This document shows, piece after piece, positions 11,301 through 20,140 of a DNA stretch of 64,000 nucleotides (position 1 is its first letter; each line of letters starts with the position of its first letter). The notes under the pieces are model-generated. The model saw nothing but the letters and a program-made list of their open reading frames with translations. It did no database searches and was not told the origin of the DNA. Origin of the DNA: Leptobrachium leishanense (taxonomy: Eukaryota; Chordata; Amphibia; Anura; Megophryidae); assembly GCA_009667805.1 (NCBI GenBank), contig CM019064.1, forward strand, positions 78,986,400 to 79,050,399, in the 5' to 3' direction. The translations under genes were made by a program, and so were the position numbers.

Positions 11301-11646
11301 AGACCCAGGACCCTCTGCATGCAAAAGACTCTTCTACTTTTGTTTGCTATTTATTTACTTAAGATCTCCTTCAGCCTTCATTCTTATATCGTCTCCTCTA
11401 TAGTTTAGAGTAGCTTAGTACTGCCCTTCTGTCTATTCTTTTCTCACCTTGCTTTCAGTTAATCTTGTTACCGTTTATTATATATACAGTGTCTTCCCTT
11501 CCTCTCAGTCTTATCCAGCTCCTTGATATATGTTTATTGCCTTTTATGTTACTCCTAATAAACACTCTTGTATATGTTTATCTGAATCTCAGTTTCCTCA
11601 TTGCATATTGGGCTCAAACCTACCACCCCGGAACCAGCACCTGACA

Positions 11647-12041
11647 GATACGCTCATACACAGCGCACATTTCTGTGGATTTATTGCTGTGTTGCTCTGA
11701 TATCCTCATACACAATGCATGTTTCTGTGGGTTTATTGCTGTGCAGCTCTGTGACACGCTCATACACACCACATATTTATGTGGGGTTTACTGCTGTGCA
11801 GCTCTGTAATACGCTCATATACAGTGCACATTTCTGTGGGTTTTATTGCTGTACAGCTCTGTAATATGCTTATACACAGTGCACATTTCTGTGGGTTTTA
11901 TTGCTTTGCAGCTCTGTAATACGCTTATACACAGTGCACATTTCTGTGGGTTTTATTGCTGTGCAGCTCTGTGATAAGCTCATACACAGTGCACATTTCT
12001 GTGGGTTTTATTGCTGTGCAGCTCTGATACGCTCATACACA
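11647..12041 (-). repeat. 52-58-bp satellite, array B (middle remnant)
   Basis: About seven units of 52-57 bp, for example starts at 11,801 and 11,856. The left edge carries the GATAC duplicate of the LTR-type element and the right edge carries CATACACA, the target of the hAT element that follows. Confidence 0.92.
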
Positions 12042-13459
12042 CAGGGCCGGCCCGACCATGGAGCGGTTCGGAGCAACCACTCCAGGTGGCAGATTTTGGG
12101 GGAGCGGCAGATTTTGCCACCGAGCCCCTGCACTGATTTTTAAACAGCGCAGCTGGGCTGGCATCTCATGGAAGTCGACGCAGTGGCAGTTCTGTGCTGA
12201 GCTTCCGACTAACTCCCAGTCTGGGTGCCACCTGCTGGCATCACCAGACCATTGCATGCTGGGAAATGTAGTTCTAGCCTGCTTTAAAGCATATTGCAGA
12301 AAACCCGTTTAGAACTACATCTCCCGGCATGCAATGCTCCAGTGATGCCACAAGGCGGCGCCCAGACACGGAGTTAACCAGGAAGTTCCGCGCCGAATTT
12401 CACATATGGGGGGAACAGTGCCTGGAAACAGTGAGAAGCAGGTGCTGGGCAGCATATGGTGGCAGGAGTCAGACTGCAGACAGAGCCTGCTGGTAAGTCT
12501 CCCTCTCCTTGCTACACTCCCATCTCTCCCCATCCCATCTCTCTCCCTATCCCTCCTGCACTCACGTGTTTGTGTGTGTGTCTGTGTGTTACTATGTGTG
12601 TGTGTGTTACTGTGTTTGTGTTACTGTGTGTGTGTGTGTGTGTCACTGTGTGTGTGTTACTATGTGTGTGTGTGTGTGTTACTGTGTGTGTGTGTTGATG
12701 TGTGGAGCTCTGTGATACGCTCATACACCGCACATTACTGTGAGTTTTATTGCTGTGGAGCTATGTGATACAGTAATGTGCAGTGTGTATGAGCGTATCA
12801 CAGAGTTTCACAGCAATAAAACTCACAGTAATGTGCAGTGTGTGTATGTATCACAAAGCTCCACAGCAATAAAACTCACAGTAATGTGCAGTGTGTATGA
12901 GCATGAGTGTTATTGCTGTGGAGCTCTGTGATACGCTCATACACACCGCACATTACTGTGAGTTTTATTGCTGTGGACCTCTGATACAGTAATGTGCAGT
13001 GTGTATGAGCGTATCAGAGCTCCACAGCAATAAAACTCACAGTAATGTGCGGTGTGTATCAGCGTGAGTATTATTGCTGTGGAGCCCTGTGATACGCTCA
13101 TACACACCACACATTACTGTGAGTTTTAATGCTGTGGAGCTCTGTGGTACACGCATACACACCACACATTACTGTATCACAGAGCTCCACATCATTAAAA
13201 CTCACAGTAATGTGTGGTATGCATCAGCGTGAGTATTATTGATTTGGAGCTCTGTGATACACTATCACACACCACACATTACTGTATCACAGAGCTCCAA
13301 ATCAATAATACTCACAATACACACCACACATTACTGTGAGTTGTAATGCTATGGAGCTCTGGATACGCTTTTACATGCCACGTGTTTGTTTGTTTTTATT
13401 TGGGGGGGCCAGCATTTCATCTGTCACTCCAGGCAGCACAGTGGCTTAGGCCGGCCCTG
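12042..13459. mobile_element. Non-autonomous hAT element 1 (satellite-bearing)
   Basis: The termini are CAGGGCCGGCCCGACC and the complement of CAGGGCCGGCCTAAGCC. A perfect 8-bp duplication, CATACACA, lies at 12,034-12,041 and 13,460-13,467; CAG ends and an 8-bp TSD are the hallmark of hAT. The target is a monomer of the 52-58-bp satellite. The interior holds a GC-rich head, a GT-rich tract at 12,565-12,710, then a ~660-bp array of the same satellite with flipping orientation. No transposase; it must have been moved by an enzyme supplied elsewhere. Confidence 0.93.
12705..13370. repeat. Satellite array with alternating unit orientation
   Basis: Units change direction every one to two monomers (for example near 12,770, 12,905, 12,985 and 13,070), so neighbours form long potential hairpins. 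Shared core words are GAGCTCTGTGATACGCTC and CACATTACTGTGAGTTTTAT. This differs from the head-to-tail arrays outside the element. Confidence 0.88.
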
Positions 13460-13770
13460 CATACACAGTGCACATTTCTGTGGGTTTTATTGCTGTGCAG
13501 CTCTGTAATACGCTTATACACAGTGCACATTTCTGTGGGTTTCATTGCTGTGCAGCTCTGTGATAAGCTCATACACAGTGCACATTTCTGTGGGTTTTAT
13601 TGCTGTACAGCTCTGTAATACGCTTACACACAGTGCACATTTCTGTGGGTTTTATTGCTGTGCAGCTCTGTGATATGCTCATTCACAGTGCACATTTCTG
13701 TGGGTTTTATTGCTGTGCAGCTATGTGATACGCTCATACACACAGCACATTACTGTGAGTTTTATTTTTC
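13460..13770 (-). repeat. 52-58-bp satellite, array B (right remnant)
   Basis: About five head-to-tail units continuing the array in phase after hAT element 1. It ends near 13,770, where non-satellite sequence begins. Confidence 0.9.
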
Positions 13771-13812
13771 AACCAATTAGAGCGGGTGTAATCCAGTATA
13801 CTTGACATGCAT

Positions 13813-14899
13813 TTTTTCCTTTTTTTCATTTTTATTTTTATTTGATTTTATTTGATATTTTATTTTTTTACTATTTTTGATTTTCTGTTTTTCTTTTTAT
13901 ATTTTTTTATATATATATATATATATTTTTATATTTTTTCATTTATTTTTTATATATTTTTCTCTATTATTATCTTTTTCCCCCTTTTTTTCTTTCTTTT
14001 TCCCCTTCTCCTTCTTTTCTCTTCTTGTTCCTCTCTTTTTTCCCTTCTTATTCATGTTTTTTATGATTATGAATATTCCTGAGGAGAAACTACGATATGG
14101 TCTATAAGATCGACAATTAAGAAGACGCATATCGAAAGGGGAAGGAAGCAAGGAACAAGTATTGGTCCGAGTGAAAAATAAGATCCGCCTTAAAAATCCG
14201 ACGGCGAGGGGAAAAAAAGTTTCTTTATGACCGTCCGGAGGAGACTGAATGCGGAAAGAACCGGACATGACGCCATTAATGACAAAATATTGGCTCGAGT
14301 GGGAAACAAGATCTGCCTCTAAAGGTTCCGGTGGCGAGAAAGGTTTCCTGCGGCCGGAGGAGATTGATTGCGGGAAGGACCGGATATGACGCCGTGGGCG
14401 GAAGTGACGTCGCGGGGTGACCGGATGTCTTCATGTAACAATAAAGGTTGGAGAAAAAGTGAAAGAGAAAGAAAAGAACCTTTACCTAATAAACTGGTAA
14501 AATACAAATAAGCTGATTGGGCCCCCATGCTCAGGAGAATCATGGGAATAAAAACTAAGCTAAGAAAGGCCCATATAAGGAAAACGCCATGGTTAATTGT
14601 GGAACCAATGAAAACTGTTTAAGGATGTTATAAGGCATGATGGGAAGTCTTGTGATTTATATTATTTTACTTTTTGATATACTGCATATTACTACTGCCC
14701 TTGAGGAAGTCTTTTAGACGAAATGCGTTGGGCGTTATTTGTTTTATTTATAATAAATTTTATTCATTTAAATTCCCATCTTCCTGGTTTATTTGGCGTA
14801 TATCCGGTTATTGGCGTTTCCGGTACTGATGACCAGCTTTGGATCGGTCCATATACTACTCTGGCTACCCTTCCTGCCGAATTCCCTGCGTCTTTTCTA
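13813..14899. mobile_element. Retroposed insertion with 15-bp target duplication
   Basis: ATACTTGACATGCAT is present at 13,798-13,812 and again at 14,900-14,914, a perfect 15-bp duplication typical of target-primed integration. The left 260 bp is T-rich low-complexity DNA. Two imperfect tandem copies of about 125 bp follow (about 14,165-14,275 and 14,290-14,393; shared words CGGAGGAGA and GACCGGATATGACGCC). The right part contains CTTGAGGAAGTCT, TTT, AGACGAAATGCG at about 14,701, another hammerhead-like layout. No reverse transcriptase is present. The family is unknown; a Penelope-like or composite origin is possible. Confidence 0.65.
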
Positions 14900-15039
14900 A
14901 TACTTGACATGCATGGCTGATCTTTGTAAAAAAATGATTGAATTTAAACATTTCATAATTGGATTTGATTATCTCAATAGACACAACATTTGAAATGGTA
15001 TACAAAATATACAAGTAGGAACTTGGTATCCACTTTTAA

Positions 15040-15125
15040 TATACAGAGAGGAAGAGGTGGAGCTCAAAGAGGAACAGGTGGAGCCTAAAGAGGAAGGGTG
15101 GAGTTTAACCAGGAAGAGGTGTGAC
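15040..15125. repeat. Short purine-rich minisatellite (~27 bp unit)
   Basis: Three to four irregular copies of GAGGAAGAGGTGGAGC and TCAAA. It lies just before the GCCTAGGGCGGCAC terminus at 15,178. Confidence 0.6.
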
Positions 15126-15203
15126 CTTGACAGGGGCGTGTCAAATATAAATTAGGGGGTGCTCGAGTTTAGTCAGGCCTAGGGCGGCACAAAACCTAAA
15201 TAC

Positions 15204-15356
15204 ACCACTTTATGTGCGGTGTGTTTGAGTATATCACGGAGCTCCACAGCAATAAAACACTTTCATACAGGATTCATTCTCATACATCATACAGCAGTCT
15301 CTTTCACATTGCACACACTGACACCGCACACACAGAACACAAAACACTCTCACACC
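15204..15356. repeat. Satellite remnant passing into the 85-bp satellite
   Basis: One 52-58-bp satellite unit at 15,204-15,263 is followed by a partial unit of the 85-bp repeat (CATACAGCAGTCTC, GCACACACTGACACCGCACA). The 85-bp repeat is interrupted here by hAT element 2 and resumes at 17,475. Confidence 0.8.
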
Positions 15357-15940
15357 CAGGGGCGGACTGACCCATCAGGCACTCGGGCACTGCCCGTGGG
15401 CCCGCGGGTTGATAGGGGCCTGGTTTTGGTGCTGCACACCCACTTGCTCAGTGGGCTCCGCCGGTTACCCCGCAGCTCTGCACGGACCTCGGCTCGGCCG
15501 GACTACTCAGTCAGGGGGCCCCTCGGCGCTGCAGCACGTGCCTCAGTGACTCCAACAAGAGCACGGCATGCTGCGTTGACGCCGCCCCCTCACATGATGC
15601 GCTGACGCCGCCCCCCTTCACATGATGTGCATGGGGCACGCAGGCGCAGCGGTAGGGCACAAGAGGAAGGATCAGGATGCGGTCCAGAAGACTCCAGCGG
15701 AGCCAGCCTGCTTGTGTCCTCTCAAGTGTGAAGGAGAGACAGAGAGGTGTCGAGGCAGTTTTAAACAGTGTTTGGGTGAGTGACCCGCCAATTTGGGGGA
15801 GGGGTTGAATAAATTGATATTTCCTGAGTGGGGGTGAATGAATTGATGTTTCCCGAGGGGGGGTGAATAAATTGATATTCCTGGGGGAGGGGGGAAATAA
15901 TTTATTCACCCCCTCCCCCCAGGAATATAAATTTATTCAC

Positions 15941-16395
15941 TCCCTTATTAAAGACAAGGTAAACTTTATTCATTAGATCACAGGAACAAACAGAGTGATA
16001 TAGAATACAGTGAATGAAAAAAAAGTGGCTGCACACTGGTATGAGGTCAGGTGCAATAGTATTGCCTTAAAAAAAGATTTGCTGAAAACCAAATTTTATG
16101 GGCAGTTCACATTAATACCTCAACTTGAAGTGTAGACCAAATTAGCATTAATAGATTTGAACAGATATATGCTAATTTGGTCTACACTTCAAGTTGAGGT
16201 ATTAATGTGAACTGCCCATAAAATTGGGTTTTCAGCAAATAATCTCATTTTAAGGCAATAATATTGCACCTGACCTCGTATCAGTGTGCAGCCACTTTTT
16301 TTTCATGCACTGTATTCTATATCACTCTTTTTGTTCCGGTGATCTTATGAATAATTGTCTCTTAATAAAGTTTACCTTGCTTTTTAATAAGTGTT
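15941..16395. mobile_element. Foldback element (~210-bp arms) nested in hAT element 2
   Basis: The left arm (from CTTATTAAAGACAAGGTAAA to about 16,153) and right arm (from about 16,169) are inverted copies that differ by a few substitutions and a roughly 15-20-bp indel near the outer end. The loop is about 15 bp. It splits an AATAAATTGATATTCC minisatellite (15,790-15,940 and 16,480-16,610), which gives a relative order of events. Confidence 0.85.
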
Positions 16396-16619
16396 TTTCT
16401 GATATTACTAATAAGGGTAAAGCCCACAACAACAACGTTTATTGTCTCCAATATGCATCTGTTTGTTATATTGTATTTATTCACCCTCCCCCCCCGGAAT
16501 ATCAATTTATTCAAAGCCTCCCCCCAGGATTGTCAATTTATTATAAATTGATATTCGGGGGGGGGGGGGTTTGAATAAATTGATTTTCCAGGGGGGTTAA
16601 ATAAAATAATAGTGTTATC

Positions 16620-17110
16620 AGTACATTACTGTGAGTTGTATTGCTGTGGAGCTCTGTGATACGCTCATACACACTGCACTTTACTGTATCACAGAGCTCC
16701 ACAGCAATAAAACTCACAGTAATGTGTGATGTGTATGAGTGTATCAGAGCTCCACAGCAATAAAACTCACAGGAATGTGCAGTGTGTATGAGTGTATCAC
16801 AGAGCTCCACAGCAATAAAACTCACAGGAATGTGTGGTGTGTGTATGAGTTTTATTGCTATGGAGCTCTGATACACTCATACCGCACATTACTGTGAGTT
16901 TTATTGCTGTGGATTCTGTGCCTTCTCTTACGCACCAGCCATTAATGTGCACTATATTGCTGTGGATCCTGTGCATGCTCATAGGCACTGCCTATTACTG
17001 AGAGTTTTTTGCCATGGATACTGTGTATGCTTATATGCACTGCCCATTACCATGAGAGTTTTATTGCTGTGGAGTTCTGTAATGTGCAGTGTGTACAAGT
17101 GTGTCAGTAA
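16620..17110. repeat. 52-58-bp satellite inside hAT element 2, mixed orientation
   Basis: About eight units, with flips near 16,680 and 16,845. The last units, near 16,900-17,090, are diverged (CTGTGGATCCTGTGCATGCT). Confidence 0.87.
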
Positions 17111-17474
17111 TGTCCTGTATCTTTTAAACCTGAAAGGTTGATCAGCAGTTTCCCACATGTGCCACAGGGACCTTCTGTGCTGCAGCCGTAGCTGCCACGA
17201 GTGTGTGACGGCTACCGCAGCAGAGCAGTTTGTAAGCCGGGAGGGGGCACAATGGATTCTCCAATTCCCTGGGGGCCTGAGTGCATTTTATTAACTAGTT
17301 AAAATTATTATTTTGAAAATTGTGTATATAAATAAATTCTTTAACACAACAATGTGAGTAGGTTGAGCATTGTATGGGTGGGGTTTGTATGGGTGTGGCC
17401 TTCTGTGGGCATGGCATAAGGGCCCCCTGAACTCCTATTGCCCAGGGGCCCCATTAGTTGTCAGTCCGCCCCTG

Positions 17475-18270
17475 CTCACACCTCACCTACAAGTGTATCA
17501 CAACCCCGACACTGCACACTTTCACACACTGCACCTATAGATGTAACACACACACCCTGACACTACACACACTGACACTGCAAACACAACAGACAAAACA
17601 CTCTCACACGGCACCTCCAAGTGTATCACACACCCCCTGACACTACACACTCTCACACTGACACCGCACACACTCACAGCACACAAAACACTCTCACACT
17701 GCACCTCCAAGTGTATTACACCCCTATATCCTACAACAGTCTTTCACACTGCACACACTTACAGAACACAAAATACTCTCACACTGCACCCACAAGTGCA
17801 CCCACACTTGCACCCACACCCCTATATCATACAGCAGTCTTCCACACTGCACACACTTACAGAACAGAAACTCTCACACTGCACCCACAAGTGTATCACA
17901 CCCCTATATCATACAGCAGTCTTCCACACTGCACACACTTACAGAACACAAAACACTCTCACACTGCACCCACAAGTGTGTCACACCCCTATATCATACA
18001 GCAGTCTTCCACACTGCACACACTTACAGAACACAAAACACTCTCACACTGCACCTATAAGTGTATCGCAACCCCCTGACACTGCACATACTGCACCTAT
18101 ATCAAAACCCACACCCGACACTGCACATACTGAAGGTGCACACACTGCAACTACAAGTGTATCACACACACCCCTGACACTGCACACTCTGATACTGCAA
18201 ACACTCACAGCACACAAAACACTCACACACTGCACACATTCTCACACGCACCTACACTGCACTCTCAGAA
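17475..18270 (+). repeat. 85-bp satellite array
   Basis: Tandem units with the core CCCACAAGTGTATCACACCC, CTATATCATACAGCAGTC and TTCCACACTGCACACACTTA. Unit starts at 17,884, 17,969 and 18,054 fix the period at exactly 85 bp. The edges are more degenerate. Reading frames rich in His and Thr are by-products of the repeat. Confidence 0.92.
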
Positions 18271-18552
18271 CCCCCCTTACCCATTGATGTCTCCTCTTGC
18301 AGCCCTGCTCACCTCACTTCTCACTTCCCTTTCTCCAGTGTGGGGACAGGAAGTGCAGGAGGATGGGGAGGAGTCAGAAAGGCAGATTGTCTGCCTGGCA
18401 GCAGGAGGCAGATGCTTTGCGGTCTGTGCTTCATGGACACACAGACTGCATTGCTGTATGGACGGACCAGCCCTGAAGTGTGGCAGCCAGCTATATGCAC
18501 CCCTGCCAGGCTCTCACCTGTGGCGGCCTGTCCCACTCGCCCCCCCTTAGTA
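18271..18552. other. Unassigned GC-rich segment
   Basis: About 280 bp between the satellite and a truncated LINE. An open frame runs through it but no domain is recognisable. It may be the tail of the element that brought in the satellites. Confidence 0.4.
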
Positions 18553-18998
18553 CACTAATGAGACAGAGGACAGGCAGATGTCACCCACTGACACGAGATG
18601 TGCTTGCGAAGTAATGGAGACATGTAAGGAGGGGTCGAGTTATTGGCTGATTTGAATTTGAGCATCAGTATTTTAAACTGTATCCTGAAATGTACAGGAA
18701 GCCAATGTAGAGACCGGCAGAGGGGGGAGGTATGTGTATCGTGCCGGGTGAGAAAAATAAGCTTAGCATCTGCTTTCCTTACAGAATGCAAAAGGGCAAT
18801 GGGGGTGTTGGGAAGGCCAAAAAGGAGCACATGAACCAGCACCTTTGCGGTATCTTGTGCCAGAAAGGGGTGGACGCAGGCAATGTTCTTGAATTAATAG
18901 TAACAGGATTTTGTCACTGTCTGGACATGGGGAGAGAACGTTCGTTCGGAATCAAAAGTGACACCAAGGCAGCGAGATTGAGGCGTCGCGCTAACGAG
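18553..18998 (-). pseudogene. L2-clade LINE ORF2 C-terminal fragment (part 1)
   Basis: Minus-strand frames encode TSPLCRSLHWLPVHFRIQF and NNSTPPYMSPLL, the highly conserved block downstream of the reverse transcriptase in L2 elements. The piece that normally precedes it (HKIPQRCWF / SRQ..) lies in shifted frames up to about 18,990. It is truncated at 18,553. The upstream part of the same copy is at 19,926-20,140, beyond two MITEs. Confidence 0.82.
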
Positions 18999-19012
18999 CG
19001 TTCCATTTAGGC

Positions 19013-19437
19013 TGGGGTCAGACGAACGCAGTGTTCACGTCCGTGTTACCGCACAGAAGTATATCCGTGATAGCATACAATTGTGTTAAATGGAGCCCCA
19101 CACACGAAGTACGTCCGCACAGAAGTGCGGAAGCACAACGGACGCGGCAAATGGACGCAGGTTAGGCAAGAACGTAATACTGCTAGAACGGACGTGCGGA
19201 GTGCGCCACGTCTGCAACGTCCGTGTAGCTTTGTGTGTGAGTGATAGAGCGTGGTCAGACGGACTGCATTTATACGTCCAGCATTTTTGACGGACAGAAT
19301 GTTTTTTCATTGTAATTTATTTTCCCTGCTACATCAGTCAAAAAATACGTCAGTGAAAAAAACGGACTGTGTGGCCACTACCTTGTTGTCAGTCAGTAAG
19401 TACGTCCGTACAAAATGCGCTCATCTGACCCTAGCCT
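19013..19437. mobile_element. MITE with GGCTGGGGTCAGAC ends (PIF/Harbinger-like?), inserted in the L2 LINE
   Basis: Left end GGCTGGGGTCAGACGAACGC, right end GCGCTCATCTGACCCTAGCC. The family is shared with 54,271-54,664 and more distantly with 26,024-26,335 and 29,933-30,185. Interior words such as ACACACGAAGTACGTCCG occur inverted in the next MITE. Non-coding. Confidence 0.75.
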
Positions 19438-19925
19438 CAGGCTAATGTCAGACAAACACAGTCAGAGCGCACTCTGCGTGCGTGCACAACGGACGGACGT
19501 ACTGACGGAAGATACTATAGACACCACATGGTCCATTTTTGTTGACAGACGTAGAAAAAAAGGGAACTATGGGAAACAAAATTAATATGAAAAATTATAA
19601 AAATTTGAAAAAGGATATGAAAAGCCATTTTGTGCGTCAAGGTGCTGGATGTCGCAAATGCGCTGTGTCTGTCATCTCCTCATCACTCACACAGAACGCT
19701 ACCCAGACGTGGCGCACTCTGCGCGTCCGTCTAGCGTTTATATGTTCTTGCCTAACTTTATAAATAAATAAATAAAAAACTTGAGTCCGTTTGCCACGTG
19801 CGTTGTGCGTGAGCAGTTCGGTGCACACGTACTTCGTGTGTGGGTCTCTATTGCTCATGATACTATGCTACGACTGACTTTAAACTGTCCGGCAACATGG
19901 ACGTGATCACTGCGTTCATCTGACA
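19438..19925. mobile_element. Second MITE of the same family, opposite orientation
   Basis: Ends GGCTAATGTCAGACAAACAC and GCGTTCATCTGACACC. The interior matches the neighbour on the opposite strand (CACACGTACTTCGTGTGTGG). It is more diverged than the first. Together the two separate the halves of one LINE copy. Confidence 0.7.
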
Positions 19926-20140
19926 CCGACCATACTCATACTCGTAGAGAGAAAGGTGGCACGGGGTCTTCTCAGAAGGAGGGATGATGAGAATTTCAGA
20001 TCTGGAAAAATGGAGTTTAAGAAGTGAGAAGACATCCAATTAGAGACAATGGAGAGACATTCAGTGACATGATCCAGGAGAGAGAGATCAGGGGAGGAAA
20101 CGTACATTTGAGTGTAAACAGCATAGAGATGGTACCATTT
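19926..20140 (-). pseudogene. L2-clade LINE ORF2 fragment (part 2)
   Basis: The minus strand reads YVSSPDLSLLDHVTECL and SNWMSSHFL, the region just after the YADD box of L2 reverse transcriptases. It is the upstream continuation of 18,553-18,998. The catalytic box itself would lie beyond 20,140 and is not seen. Confidence 0.8.

Larger units (their letters stand above)
7207..11646 (+). mobile_element. LTR-type retroelement (solo LTR-like), copy 1, enlarged by nested insertions
   Basis: It starts TGTAAGGGTCCTAGCCGCCG and ends GGAACCAGCACCTGACA, with TG..CA termini. The flanking GATAC is perfectly duplicated (7,202-7,206 and 11,647-11,651). Both ends match the second copy at 31,381-32,675 in reverse orientation, and both copies carry a homologous 33-bp minisatellite. 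An AATAAA about 85 bp before the right end suggests transcription rightward. The 4.4-kb length is due to inserts: a hairpin MITE (7,278-7,479), AT-rich sequence, and a TTAA element (9,296-10,916). No gag or pol is seen. Ty3/Gypsy is my best guess from the 5-bp TSD; an ERV is possible. Confidence 0.8.
5973..15203. mobile_element. Putative composite hAT-like insertion with nested elements
   Basis: Satellite array A breaks at 5,972 after TAATGTG and resumes at 15,204 with TTATGTG, an imperfect duplication. The right end (GCCTAGGGCGGCACAAAACC then TAAATACACCACT) resembles a hAT-type terminus. The left part carries the related text GGCCTAGGGCGGCAC at about 6,003, but in the same orientation, so I cannot show a terminal inverted repeat on the left. 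The interior follows the order seen in the well-bounded hAT elements: GC-rich head, minisatellite (6,495-6,705), then 52-58-bp satellite. The head contains CACGGCATGCTGCATTGGCG at 6,191, nearly matching 15,560 inside another hAT element. Boundaries are an inference. Confidence 0.35.
15357..17474. mobile_element. Non-autonomous hAT element 2 (satellite-bearing)
   Basis: A perfect 15-bp terminal inverted repeat, CAGGGGCGGACTGAC, and a perfect 8-bp duplication, CTCACACC, at 15,349-15,356 and 17,475-17,482. The interior has, in order: a GC-rich head (with GCACGGCATGCTGCGTTGAC at 15,560), a GGGTGAATAAATTGATAT minisatellite split around a foldback element (15,941-16,395), 52-58-bp satellite units (16,620-17,110), and a unique tail with GGGCCCC near the right end. 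No transposase was found. It was inserted into the 85-bp satellite. Confidence 0.93.

Noticed and set aside
13852..14107. Phe-rich 76-codon frames
   Set aside because: T-rich low-complexity tract of the retroposed insert.
5690..18280. CRISPR-like arrays
   Set aside because: Units are contiguous tandem repeats without unique spacers, and the genome is plainly eukaryotic.
17458..18287. His/Thr/Ser-rich frames of 150-163 codons
   Set aside because: By-products of the 85-bp satellite.
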